DNA of 19,204 nt from Zygnema cylindricum (GCA_037447655.1 JBBHKE010002234.1:203393-222596), one strand, 5' to 3'. Shown: positions 9,571-18,828, counted from the first letter of the stretch. Notes: generated by a model not told the origin, from the letters alone. Numbers and translations are program-made.

Positions 9571-11553
9571 GTAATATTGACAGTTCTCTTCACCAATCGA
9601 TTTCTTTGTTGCTTTTTTCTTTGTCGCTGGTTTTTGTTGTTGATTGTTTCTGATATACGGGAATAACCACCCGGACTTTTTGGCCAAACTGTTTGATTTC
9701 AACTAGAGCTGTTTTTAGAGCCGTTTCTGTTTAGCTAGTTATATATTCTTGTTACTTTTGAATCAAAATGCTTATTATTTGAAACCAGTACTAACTGCTC
9801 AGGGGTGGGGCAGTTTTTTTTTTTTTAATCTTTTTTTTCTTGTGCTCAATGTTTGAAGCTCTTCAATTAATCAATGTTAAATTTTTCAAAAAACATTCTG
9901 TTTTTTTGTAACGTACAGCAAAGGCAGGTTTAGAGTCAGTTATCTTGTCTTCTTGAGTTTTCTGTATCTTTGTATTTTCTGAAAAACCTGGCATTAATTT
10001 AAGTTTTTAGTTGTTTTTAGTTGTTTAGTTTTAGTTTCATGTTTTTATGTTGTCGAATATTTTTGCAGGTTTGCCAGACTCCAAAAGATTGATTGTGCCT
10101 TAGCTGGTCGAAACCTCTACATTCGTTTCGAATGCTCTACTGGAGACGCCATGGGAATGAATATGGTTTCCAAAGGAGTTCAGAACACACTCGAGTTTTT
10201 ACAAAGGTTGTTTCCTGATATGGAAGTCCTCAGTATTTCGGGAAATTATTGTGCGGATAAAAAACCAACGGCTGTCAATTGGATTCAAGGCCGTGGGAAG
10301 TCTGTTGTATGTGAGGCTGTTATTCCAGCTACTGTGGTAAGGAGTGCTTTTCCGTCTGTGGCAATTAACTCTTGCTGTATTTTGTCCGTATGCTTTATTT
10401 TATTCTTATGCTTTGTTGTATTTGTATGTTTTGATTTGTTTTGAAGTGGACATGGTTTGGACGGAAGAAAACCAGTTTGTTTTTGTCTGACGAGAAATCA
10501 AGCATAACGGTTTGCTAAATTGTACTATTGTTATTTTCAGTTTTTTTTCTTTCATGTAGATTTACGTGTGTTTATAAGTTCTAGTGCGGCTTTGTAATTT
10601 TTATAAAAGTTCTGCAGATTTATTTTAGAATTTCTTAACTTAGAAACTTAGACTGTAAATTTTGTTTGTATGGTGGTTTACAACAATTGCGTAAGCCAAA
10701 TGTTTCTGGAATTAGCAATTTCGTGCATGTAATTAGTGATAGTATTGTAGAACGGAACTTTGACGCAGTTTTCTCCAGGGAGCATGAATGGACACATCCT
10801 CTATCTGTTTTTGATCCATTGGTTTTTTCTTTACACTGTTCAATACATGCTGCATCTGTATTTTTGCTTTTCTTTTTCTGATTTCCATTTTTTCTTTTTC
10901 AGATTTCCATTGTTTTTTCTCTGATTTCCACTTTTTTTTTTCCTCTGATTTCCATTGGTTTTGATTTCTGACTCTTCTTTCTTCGATTACTGTTTTGTCT
11001 TCAGGTTCGACAAGTTTTGAAAGCCTCTGTTGAGAGTTTGGTGGAGCTCAACACAGTAAAGAATCTGGTTGGGTCAGCCATGGCCGGTTCTATCGGAGGA
11101 TTCAATGCCCACGCGGCAAATATTGTGACAGCCATTTATATTGCTACAGGACAAGATCCGGCGCAAAATGTCGAAAGTTCTCACTGCATTACCATAATGG
11201 AGCCGACAAATAACGGAAAAGATTTGCACGTGTCCGTTTCTTTGCCTTGTATAGAAGTTGGCACGGTCGGTGGCGGTACTTTTTTGGCTCCACAAGCTGC
11301 GAATTTGAATATGCTTGGAGTGAAAGGAGCGAATCGAGAAGTTCCTGGAGCGAATGCCCAACAATTGGCGAGGATTGTCGCAGGAGCTGTATTGGCTGGA
11401 GAACTTTCTCTTATGTCTGCCCTGGCGGCCGGGCAGCTCGTAAAAAGTCATTTGAAGTACAACCGGTCGAGCAATCAGCTGTTGACAGCTGGAGCTGCTG
11501 TTTCTAGTGTGGATGGACATCTTAATGGCGACTGTCTGAAAAACCGGGCATAA
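8570..11553 (+). CDS. HMGR: 3-hydroxy-3-methylglutaryl-CoA reductase, plant type, complete (3 exons, 605 aa)
   Basis: The enzyme reduces HMG-CoA to mevalonate with two NADPH at the ER membrane, the committed step of the mevalonate isoprenoid pathway. Exons 8570-9570, 10069-10336 and 11005-11553 join in frame (1818 nt including TAA). An in-frame TGA at 8546 supports the ATG at 8570. Two membrane spans lie near residues 46-66 and 86-108, followed by the plant-like RRWREKI and an acidic linker; the catalytic domain starts near 160. Catalytic residues are present: Glu266 (TTEGC), Lys398 (DKKP), Asp474 (GQDPAQN) and His572 (VKSHLKYN). DAMGMN lies at 360-365 and GTVGGGT at 509-515. Ser578, six residues after His572, matches the regulatory kinase site in RSS. 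Length is normal for plant HMGR. No sterol-sensing multi-span domain is present. Confidence 0.97.
9571..10068 (+). other. HMGR intron 1 (498 bp)
   Basis: It runs from gtaata to atttttgcag, is T-rich and has no feature of note. It splits the Arg codon between NAMS and FARLQ. Confidence 0.93.
10069..10336 (+). CDS. HMGR: HMGR exon 2
   Basis: It encodes (R)[13 protein letters not shown] through [11 protein letters not shown] (residues 334-423), including DAMGMN and Lys398 in NYCADKKP. It leaves in phase 0 before the donor gtaagg. The frame reads on into the intron to a stop at 10442, which is not coding. Confidence 0.96.
10337..11004 (+). other. HMGR intron 2 (668 bp)
   Basis: It runs from gtaagg to ttgtcttcag. 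Its 3' part holds about four tandem CTGATTTCCATTTTT-like units (10879-10960) serving as a long pyrimidine-rich tract before the acceptor. Confidence 0.92.
11005..11553 (+). CDS. HMGR: HMGR exon 3 (C-terminal)
   Basis: It begins [12 protein letters not shown] in phase 0 (residue 424) and ends [11 protein letters not shown]. It carries Asp474, GTVGGGT, His572 and Ser578. My recollection of seed-plant HMGR genes is three introns; here no third intron interrupts this exon. Confidence 0.96.
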   Translation, partial: VRQVLKASVESLVELNTVKNLVGSAMAGSIGGFNAHAANIVTAIYIATGQDPAQNVESSHCITIMEPTNNGKDLHVSVSLPCIEVGTVGGGTFLAPQAANLNMLGVKGANREVPGANAQQLARIVAGAVLAGELSLMSALAAGQLVKSHLKYNRSSNQLLTAGAAVSSVDGHLNGDCLKNRA

Positions 11554-11960
11554 GAAAAGGGTTGTTTTTTTGTTTAATGGCGATTGTTTGAAGCGTCAGG
11601 CACGAGAAAAAGGTTCGTTTTCTTGTTTAAAAGTGGGTGCTTTGAACAAAAGAGTTCACGAAGTTTCCACAAAAGTTTCCACAAAGTTTTCACTAAGTTG
11701 TTGAAAGTTCATCGAAAAGTACCGCAGTTGCTCGAGGAGATCGACAGCTTCATGGCAATTCTTTGAAGAATGGGCACGAGAAACAGGTCGTATTTTTTGC
11801 TTAAAAGCGGCGGCTTTAAGCAAAGATTTCACAAAGTTTTTACAAAAGTTTCCACGGACTTTTCGAGATTTCCTTGGGATTAAAACTCTGTTGTTTGAGG
11901 CTTTTGCAGAAGCCTGGCAAGTACAGGTCCGATTCTTTGTGATAAAAGTGTGATTTAGGT
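11524..11960 (+). repeat. Tandem duplication running from the last HMGR codons into the 3' flank
   Basis: AATGGCGAYTGTYTGAA starts at 11524 (coding) and 11576, and a diverged copy (ATGGCAATTCTTTGAA) at 11752. Each continues as GGCAyraGAAAmRGGT. Copies 2 and 3 keep aligning for about 100 bp (TTTAAAAG, GCTTT, AAGTTTCCAC) at a 175-bp spacing; copy 1 shares only about 48 bp. A fourth weak copy may start near 11890. The HMGR stop TAA in copy 1 corresponds to CGA in copies 2 and 3. Confidence 0.78.
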
Positions 11961-13360
11961 TAAAAGAGGTAGTGGGAAGTATTTAGGGTATGCAGTGGGA
12001 TTTAGATTTATGCCCAATCTGGTTCTGGTAATTCACAATTAGAGTGGGCCATAAGCCAGCGTTTGGTGTTTAACGGTTTTTTTTCCGTTTTTTGATTTTT
12101 TTTTTTTTTTTTTCGGCTTTTATTCGTTTTAGTAGTTTTTTTCGATGCAATTATAGTTCCTGGCTTTGGTAGGTGAATGAATTAATTCTGTCCTTTGGGT
12201 AAGAAAGGACAGTTTTGAATTCATAGGCACAGCGCCAAAGGCGGTATTAGTCAATAAGTGTAATTAGTTACCACACTGTGCTCTTTCTCCTTCCTTTTCT
12301 TTCTTTCACTATTGTAAATGCCATAGGTGATTTTTTTTGCAGGTATTATTTCTCTTCTTGTATCCTTTTTCTTGCTTGATTTTCTCAATTTGATTGTGTT
12401 TGTTTTATCTTTTTGCTGCTTTAGGGTTTCTATGTTCGAGTCCTTCAAAGGTAACTGTTATGTTGGTAAAAAAGTGATGGTTTGTATTATAAATTCAAAT
12501 GAATGCACCAATGACAATTAGTGTGGTTCACGCAACATGCGTACAAGCTTGTTTAACGGATTTATTGAGTATCAATATATAGTTCAAGCCATGTGGAATG
12601 GATTAGTATGTGGGAATTCTCACAAGGTTTCTCATTGTACTTTAAAATAGCGAAAGGTATGGGGGAAATGACAGCTTTTGAAAAGCTTTTTTTTTGTTTG
12701 ATGTGGCAATGTTGATATTTTTTCTGAAGCTATCTGATGTTTGATAGGAGTTGAATTTACTACTTCCTCGAGAGTAGTTTCAGTAACATGTCTCTTATTA
12801 CTATTAAACTGCAATTTGCTTATGCTCCTTTATTTCTTACTTTGGTTAGGTCTAACTTAACATCCGTTAACAACATGATCTTGTAAACCTATTACCGAAT
12901 GCACTACTATTTCTACATGTGAGCCCCGTAGGACCACGGAATGGTAGGTAAATCTTACAGATACACAGCAAAAATATATTCCAATTTATAGAATCAGATT
13001 TTACATATGAAGTTGTAATTTCTTATTTGTTAGAAGGTACAACTACATTCATTAATTCTTCTTCACAGGAAATGATAATAAAAGAAAACAAGGATGCATA
13101 CCACAATAAATGTTTTCTATAATTTTATTTTCCGTAATATATTTTATCCCCCAGCCGCGAGTCGCAAGTCGCAGTATAAATGAGTGAAACAACTATGGGG
13201 CTCTCGAGCATCAACAAATATAATCGGAAAGTTGAAGACTAAAAAGTAAATATAATCTATGGACCGTATATAATCTATGGACCATATAAAATCTTGAGGT
13301 CTACAAATTCATTATTGAAGCATTGAATCCATAATTTGTTCAGTTCCGATATTCGTCCAG
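11961..13360. other. Intergenic, no recognised gene
   Basis: AT-rich unique sequence with T homopolymers near 12065-12115. A small tandem ATAATCTATGGACCRTAT lies at about 13252-13288. Candidate AATAAA sites occur at 13077 and 13107 but are too far from HMGR to assign. The short frames here show no family resemblance. Confidence 0.5.
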
Positions 13361-13493
13361 TACACCGCGCATCGTAATTAGAGTAATGAAAAAATTAGAG
13401 TAAAAAAAGAGAAAAAAATAATTAGAGTAATTTACTCTAATTTATGTGATAGAGCTGTTTCAAAAAGGAATTTACTCTAATTTATGCGGTGTA
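13361..13493. mobile_element. Short AT-rich inverted-repeat element, family F2, copy 1
   Basis: The left end TACACCGCGCATCGTAATTA (continuing GAGTAA) pairs with the right end TTACTCTAATTTATGCGGTG (then TA). Internal AATTAGAGTAA/TTACTCTAATT motifs alternate, making nested hairpins. The TA edges fit a TA target duplication. It has no coding capacity. Confidence 0.65.
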
Positions 13494-13754
13494 CTCTAAT
13501 TTGGCAAGTTAATATCCTCTACTGTAAATAAGGTATTCGTACAGAATCTGACAAAACGTACAGTTTATCGTCACTATGACGTTCGCACTACGCGTTTTGT
13601 TAAAACGCAGTTACATGATAATGACCTGTATTAAATCATTATTTGTACTTTTTTACTTATAAAAGTACAACTTTGCACGGTCGGACGTCGTCCGTACTAC
13701 ACACTATTTAAAACGAACATATATTAGAATTAAAAACGCTAATTAAACCTTACC

Positions 13755-13865
13755 TAAATTAGAATAATGAAAAAATTAGAATCGATTACTCTATTTGATG
13801 TGATAGAGTCAAAATTTCGAGCGACCGAATTAGAGTAATTTACTCTAATTACGATTCGCGGTGTA
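13755..13865. mobile_element. Short AT-rich inverted-repeat element, family F2, copy 2 (left end eroded)
   Basis: AATTAGAATAATGAAAAAAT, GTGATAGAG and TTACTCTAATTACGATTCGC-GGTGTA follow the order of the copy at 13361. Its right terminus is a better inverse of the left terminus at 13361 (26 nt, one mismatch) than copy 1's own right end. An alternative reading is therefore a single 505-bp element from 13361 to 13865. Confidence 0.6.
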
Positions 13866-13923
13866 GCTGAACGTTGCTTGGAGTAAAAAACAACCACTAA
13901 TCAGAGACAGCTTAAAAACAATT

Positions 13924-13929
13924 TTTATT
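13924..13929 (-). terminator. Candidate poly(A) signal AATAAA of the AC19 gene
   Basis: TTTATT on the + strand reads AATAAA on the - strand, about 195 nt after the AC19 stop codon and just before the F2 element. Placement is plausible, not proven. Confidence 0.45.
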
Positions 13930-14123
13930 AAGGAAAGATAACTCCAAATCTATCAAACTTTCTACACCCTCTCTCATTGACCAAAATCAAAAGTCGAAAT
14001 CAAAAATCGAAACCAAAAATTGATATCAAAAATTGAATCACTTTTTCGGAAAAATGTGAGAACTAATAACTTCCTCGGTTATGGACAAGAAAACAGAAAA
14101 AAAAAAAAAAATCTTGAAAAAAA

Positions 14124-14260
14124 TCATCGGACATTGAGGTTTTCGACTCCTTTTTCGGCTTTATATCGATCCACGGCCGATTTAAAAGTTTCATTCACAT
14201 GGTCACAAACAGCTGACAAATCGACCAAAGCCTCTCTAAATACGACTCTCACAGGAGCTC
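14124..14260 (-). CDS. RPAC2: AC19 exon 3
   Basis: It enters with GA completing Gly60, then reads [44 protein letters not shown] and TGA (14126-14124). This is the C-terminal dimerisation helix region. Confidence 0.92.
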
Positions 14261-17200
14261 CTGCAAATAAAAGAGAGAAAAAAGAACAAACAAAAAGAAA
14301 AAAAGAAAGTAAGAGAGGAAAGAAAGAACGGAAGGAAGGGAGGGAGGGAGGGCTTTTCGGGGCTTTGCAAAACCTTAAAAACCCTAAATACTCTAAATGT
14401 CCTAAGAACCCCTAATAACCCTGAAAGCCTAAAAACCCTAGAATTTCTAAAAACCCTAGAAACCTTAAATACCCTAAAAACCCTAAATACCCAAAACTCC
14501 GTAAAAACCCCTAAAACCCTAAAAAACCCTTACAACCCTTAATACCCTCAAAAAGGATCCAAAAAAGACCTAAAGAAAATCCAAAAAAGCCCCAAAAAAC
14601 AACCAAAAAAAAAAAACCCCAAAAAATAGCCAAAAAATCCAATAAACCCAGAAATAAAAACCCCGTTAAACCCTAAATATACCTAATAAAGAGGTAAAAA
14701 AATACCCACCTGTGGTTTGAACCCGAATATTTATACTATTTTCCGACGGATGAGGAACCGAATATCCGCAAAATGACACTCTTGGACTGCCCAAAAAAAA
14801 GCAAAAACATAATAATAATAATTAACAAAAAAATTAACAAAAAATAACAGCTAAAACCAAACCAAAACGACAAAAACGACAAAAAAAGACAAAAAGGACA
14901 AAAAAGACAAAGACAAAAGACAACAAATACAACAAAGGCAACAACAAAAACAACCAAAAAACGACAAAAAACCAACAAAAAAACAATATAAAACAACACA
15001 ATACGACAAAAACAACAAAAAAACAAAATTAACAAAAAAAAAAAGAAACAATTAGAAAACAACATAAAGCGACAAAAATATAACAAGTAAAATAGGATTT
15101 TTCTGAATTTCTTTTTTCCCCAATTTACTCAATCACCCAATTCCCCAAATTCCCCAAATTCCCCAAATTCCCCAAATTCCCCAAATTCCCCAAATTACTA
15201 AAACTTATAATCACTAAACACTCAATAACCCAATTACTCGAATTAATCAAGTATTAAATTAAATAAATTACTCAATTTTTCAAATACCCAATCATATAAT
15301 CACTCAATTACCAAAGAACCCAAATTACTCAAATTACTCAAATTACTCAATTACTGAATTTATAAATTAGGTCAATTTATAAATAAGGTCAATTTATGAA
15401 TAAGGTAAATTTATAGATTAGGTCAATTTATAGATTAGGTCAATTTATAAATAAAGTCAATTTATAAATTAGCTAAATTTATAAATTAGAACAATTTATA
15501 AATTAGGTCAATTACTCAATTATAAAATCACCACTAATTACTAGTGTTGTGTATCGGTAAGGATTTGCCGATAACCGATATGGCCTTTTTTTCGGGTAGC
15601 CGATAATCGATATATTGGTACGATATATCGCTCTCGGTGTTATTGCCGATAAATACCTGATATTTATCGGATATTATCGGCGATAATACCAATATCGATA
15701 ACTATCGGCGATATCTGTACGAACCGCATATATAAATGTACGGCCAGTACACTCAACTGTACGTGTTATTCCCCGGACGCGCTGCAGACCCCCTTCCCCC
15801 CGATTTCGGTAAAAAATCGCGATATTTCCTTCATTATTTCTAATTTTAAGGGGGTTTTACTTTACCCCTTCCAGAATGTCCTTTTGACTGTTATTATTTT
15901 ATAAATGGCAGTTAATGGCGGCAGTCTGACGGATTTGTTCGTCTGCTTTGTTCGTCTGTTCGTCTGGGGTTCGAAAAAGTTTGATTTTACAAATTTACTA
16001 TGTAATATATTTTTTTTGTTTCGGTACTATAATTTTAGAACTATAAACTATTATTTTAAATTTGTCAACGTTTATGTGCCGCGCTATCCACAATAAACTA
16101 CAGTTTATTACACATGGCATACCACGCTATATAAAGTTCATAATATAATACAGTATATTATAAAGTACTATTGTATGCATACTATTTTTTTTTAAGCTAT
16201 CGCCGATATGGAATTTGTTGGTCTCGGACCGATATATCGTAACCTCTGACCGTTCGATAACCGATAACTATCGGCATTGGTGTTATCGCGACAAATTTTT
16301 TACCGATACACAACACTTCTAATTACTAATTACTAAATTAGGTCAAATAGTCAAGTACTAAAAAAAACCCGATTAGATAATTTCCCAATTACTCGATAAA
16401 TTGAATCTTGAATTAATTTTGAAGAGAATAAAAAAAAAATAACAACAACATAATTTTTTAACAGTTTTTCAAGGCTCATAGAAAAAAAATCTTTTAAAGA
16501 ATTGTTTTCTTCAATTTTTATGTCAAAAATATTTTCCTCCATTTGAGTTTATCGATTCAATTTTATTTTTTGCTTAAAAACAAAAAAGCCAAAAGAAAAA
16601 AAAACTTTGTCAAAATGTCAAATATAAATAATTCCGAGCTTTAATAAAAACAACAATATTCGACTTCATGTTAAATGTTGACTCTTTTTGTTCTTTTGGC
16701 TTATTTATTTAATCGCAATGAACATAAGAAAATTCTTCGCGATTAAACAAAAAAAACAACATAAATTAACTACATTTAAATCTTATAAAAAAGGTTTGGC
16801 ACAAAAAAAATATTATAACAACTTTCTAAAGTAACAATTAAGATTATTGTTATCAATTATCATCTATTACCTATATTATTGAAATATATAATATAATATA
16901 ATGTAATATATAATATTATTTATGATAATAAATATATGATATAATGTTGTTACATATGTGAACATACTTAAATATATGATTATACTCAAGGAAACCCTAA
17001 AAAACCTTAAAAAAAGCCCCCAAAACCCCTAGGAAATCCTAAAAAAACCCTAAAAAACCCTAAAAAACCCTAAAAAACCCTAAAAAACCCTATAAAAATC
17101 TATACAATGATACTTCTTGATTTTTTTGCAATTTCGAGAGTTTGCCGCATTGGAGGAAATACAAACAAACAAAAAAACAAGATAAAAAAATATTACATAA

Positions 17201-17309
17201 AGACTTACTCCTGATTTAGTATGAATCGCACGGAATTCCCTAAAGTGTGGTCTTGGTCGGCGAGAGCGAAAGTGGCGGAAGATTCCGCGATGCTTCCGTT
17301 AGTTGCCAT
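14124..17309 (-). CDS. RPAC2: RNA polymerase I and III subunit AC19 (RPAC2/POLR1D/Rpc19), complete (3 exons, 104 aa)
   Basis: AC19 is the small alpha-like subunit that pairs with AC40 to seed assembly of RNA polymerases I and III in the nucleus. Exons on the - strand are 17309-17209, 14786-14710 and 14260-14124; they join in frame with consensus splice sites (donors GTAAGT, GTGGGT; acceptors GGGCAG, TTTGCAG). The protein starts [20 protein letters not shown] and carries the [10 protein letters not shown] signature (residues 20-29), then [17 protein letters not shown], and a helix with VFREALVDL and VCDHVNETF, ending NLNVR. All are in AC19 order, and about 104 aa suits the family. An in-frame stop 24 nt upstream supports the ATG. 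The exons are too short to give a long open frame. Convergent with HMGR. Confidence 0.93.
14261..14709 (-). other. AC19 intron 2 (449 bp) with CCCTAAA-like repeats
   Basis: It holds a short GGGA tract (about 14335-14352) and then irregular AAACCCTAAA units from about 14366 to 14680. The units vary (CCCTAAAT, CCTTAAAT, CCCCTAAA), so this is telomere-like but not a clean interstitial telomere. Confidence 0.85.
14710..14786 (-). CDS. RPAC2: AC19 exon 2
   Basis: It completes Asp34, then reads [17 protein letters not shown] and INIRVQTT plus the first base of Gly60. The FCGYxxPHPSE stretch is diagnostic for AC19. Confidence 0.95.
15141..15194 (+). repeat. 9-bp minisatellite TTCCCCAAA x6
   Basis: Six perfect consecutive units. 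Confidence 0.95.
15357..15509 (+). repeat. 17-bp minisatellite AATTTATAAATTAGGTC x9
   Basis: Nine consecutive 17-bp units with one to three differences each. They end 25 nt before the hAT-like element's target duplication. Confidence 0.95.
15542..16318. mobile_element. hAT-like non-autonomous DNA transposon (777 bp)
   Basis: The termini are TAGTGTTGTGTATCGGTAA and the inverse of AAGTGTTGTGTATCGGTAA, differing only at the first base. The element is flanked by the 8-bp direct repeat CTAATTAC (15534-15541 and 16319-16326), the hAT signature length. Both subterminal regions are crowded with CCGATA/TATCGG motifs (15567-15720 and 16195-16290), as expected for transposase binding. No transposase frame is present. 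The flanks contain other AATTAC copies, so the target duplication could in part be chance. Confidence 0.82.
16990..17100 (+). repeat. CCCTAAAAAA array in AC19 intron 1
   Basis: From 17030 to 17092 a 10-bp unit CCCTAAAAAA repeats about five times, preceded by looser AACCCTAAAAAACCTT. The unit is three A longer than plant telomeric CCCTAAA. Confidence 0.9.
17209..17309 (-). CDS. RPAC2: AC19 exon 1
   Basis: ATG lies at 17309-17307. It encodes residues 1-33 plus GA of Asp34, ending CTAAATCAGGA before the donor GTAAGT. It contains DHTLGN. Confidence 0.94.
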
Positions 17310-17351
17310 GCCACCTGGCACCAAACCTCAGCTTAAAAAAAAAAACCTAAC

Positions 17352-17373
17352 AAACCCTAAAAGAAAACCCTAA
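17352..17373 (-). promoter_or_regulatory. Two telo-box-like AAACCCTAA motifs upstream of AC19
   Basis: AAACCCTAA occurs at 17352-17360 and 17365-17373, 43-64 bp upstream of the AC19 ATG. Telo boxes are known in plant promoters of translation and ribosome-biogenesis genes. Similar sequence is common elsewhere in this window, so the functional reading is tentative. Confidence 0.4.
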
Positions 17374-17510
17374 AAAACCGGTTTTTTTTTTAAATCTTTG
17401 GAAGTCATTTTTTTTTCATAAAGTTCGAGATTTTAAAACGTCGTACGGGTTCGTACGTATTTTAAATATTTTTTTATTTTGTAGTGAGCGCTCAGCTGGA
17501 TTTAGTACAG

Positions 17511-17716
17511 TACGCCGTGTATCGCTATTAGGGTTAATAATTTTTACGCCGCTCAGAACAAATTTTCTGCGTACACACTTGTCCGATTTTCATTTTGAGA
17601 CCGCCAATCGGAAGCTGAGAATCTTAGCTTTCAATCGCAACCGCCAGATTTGAAATCGGACAAGTGTGTACGGAGAAAAGATGTTTTAAGAGACGAAAAA
17701 AAATTATCACGGTGTA
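17511..17716. mobile_element. Foldback MITE, family F1, copy 2
   Basis: The left end TACGCCGTGTATCGCTATTA and the right end TTATCACGGTGTA bracket long inverted arms: GTACACACTTGTCCGATTTT against AAATCGGACAAGTGTGTACG, plus GCCAATCGGAAGC/GCTTTCAATCGC. The outer right arm lacks the CTAATAGCGAT block. It lies about 200 bp upstream of the AC19 start. Confidence 0.8.
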
Positions 17717-17823
17717 CTGTACAGCTCTGTAATAGTACAGTAATGTACGGTGATGTACTGTAATGTAACTTTTAGTTTAGTTAGGGCGCGTACTTTAGGA
17801 CAGTGGACTACAGTACTGTACAG

Positions 17824-18014
17824 TACACCGTGTATCGCTATTAGTGTTAATATTTTTTTCGCCACTTAAAACATCTTTTATCCGTACACACCTGCTGGAT
17901 TTTCACATGGAGACCGCCAATCGGAAGGTGAGAATCTTGGCTCTCAATCGCAACCTAGAAAATATGTTTTAAGTGGCGAAAAATACGTTAATACTAAGGG
18001 CATTTTCGCATGTA
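17824..18014. mobile_element. Foldback MITE, family F1, copy 3 (right arm deleted, or left part of a larger element)
   Basis: The left end TACACCGTGTATCGCTATTA is perfect. Inner blocks CGCCACTTAAAACAT and ATGTTTTAAGTGGCG pair. The CGGACAAGTGTGTAC part of the right arm is missing after CAATCGCAACC. The end beyond ACTAAGGGC diverges into CATTTTCGCATGTAA. Confidence 0.7.
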
Positions 18015-18800
18015 ACCGAAACTTAGTCTTGTAACTTTGTCTTTTAGCGAAGATTCTCCGTACAACTTTCAGAGCATTCGGATGTAAACGCAAATAACTT
18101 GTTACTTAAAAAAGTGACTTACGTAGACGTGTACGGAACAATGTGACAGATGAAGTGGTACACAAAATGAGGCGAAACTTCCACTCGGCTTCAATTTGAG
18201 GCGTCTCTCCGCACGCTGTACAATTTTTGTGACTTCGTCATGTCCGTACGCCACATTGTCGACGTGTCGAAACCCTAATTTCACCTTTCGTTGTCGCACA
18301 GAAATGCGGTTTCGTTTTTCGTTTTCCCACTTGCCGACAGGTGCCCAATGTTTTTCCTACGCCTTGTGTGAAGACACGTGTGTTCGAGAGAGACGGCCTT
18401 GTACGGAAATCAGCGCACGGAAAACATCACGCACAGGTTGGAAACGTGCAGTGTGTTTTTTTTTTTGGTACTCCGCGCGCAAAAATTGTAGAAAACTTCT
18501 GACACGTGTGATAGCATCTGCCTATTCGCTCACCTTATTGGACTTTATTTCAAATTACCTCGCGAGGTGATTTGATGTAAAGTTTGAACATGTGCTGAAC
18601 GACGCGAAAGTGGGTCGAAATGCGCTAGACGACAAATTTAATCGCGCTAGACGACAAAATACTGTACGTATAGAGTTTCAAGGTAACGCAACTTTTTACG
18701 GTGGTAATTTTTATTTTTTGGTACGGCTGCGGATTTTCTCGTTTTTTTCTAAGTTGTGAAGTAAAACGACAGAAAATAACAGTAACTTTAGCACATGCGA
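18015..18800. other. Unassigned segment between foldback termini
   Basis: Unique, more GC-balanced DNA. CATTTTCGCATGT at 18001 is repeated in inverse (ACATGCGAAAATA) at 18794, next to a terminal TAATAGCGATACGCGGTGTA. I see no convincing exon; the longest frames have no family resemblance. Confidence 0.45.
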
Positions 18801-18808
18801 AAATACCC

Positions 18809-18828
18809 TAATAGCGATACGCGGTGTA
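18809..18828 (-). mobile_element. Isolated F1-type terminus
   Basis: The sequence ends CTAATAGCGATACGCGGTGT-A, the inverse of the F1 left terminus TACACCGYGTATCGCTATTA. There is no full F1 copy immediately beside it, so it is either a relic or the right end of a roughly 1-kb element beginning at 17824. Confidence 0.6.

Larger units (their letters stand above)
14787..17208 (-). other. AC19 intron 1 (2422 bp)
   Basis: It runs from GTAAGT (17208) to GGGCAG (14787) on the - strand. It contains a CAAAAA/GACAAAAA-rich tract (14800-15080), two minisatellites, the hAT-like element at 15542-16318, an AT-rich unique stretch (16320-16980) and a CCCTAAAAAA array (16990-17100). Confidence 0.9.

Noticed and set aside
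10337-10881. Extension of HMGR exon 2 and a 71-aa frame in intron 2
   Set aside because: The sequence after 10336 loses HMGR similarity exactly at a gtaagg donor, and the frame at 10666 is T-rich intron.
15141-15509. CRISPR-like repeat array
   Set aside because: The 9-bp and 17-bp units are contiguous without spacers, in a eukaryotic intron. They are minisatellites.
14366-17100. Interstitial telomere or chromosome end
   Set aside because: The CCCTAA-like units are irregular or 10 bp long and sit in introns of a complete gene, so they are not true telomeric arrays.
18196-18570. 124-aa + frame
   Set aside because: It is Cys/Arg/Ser-rich with no recognisable domain and lies between foldback termini. 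A chance frame in GC-balanced DNA is the simpler reading.
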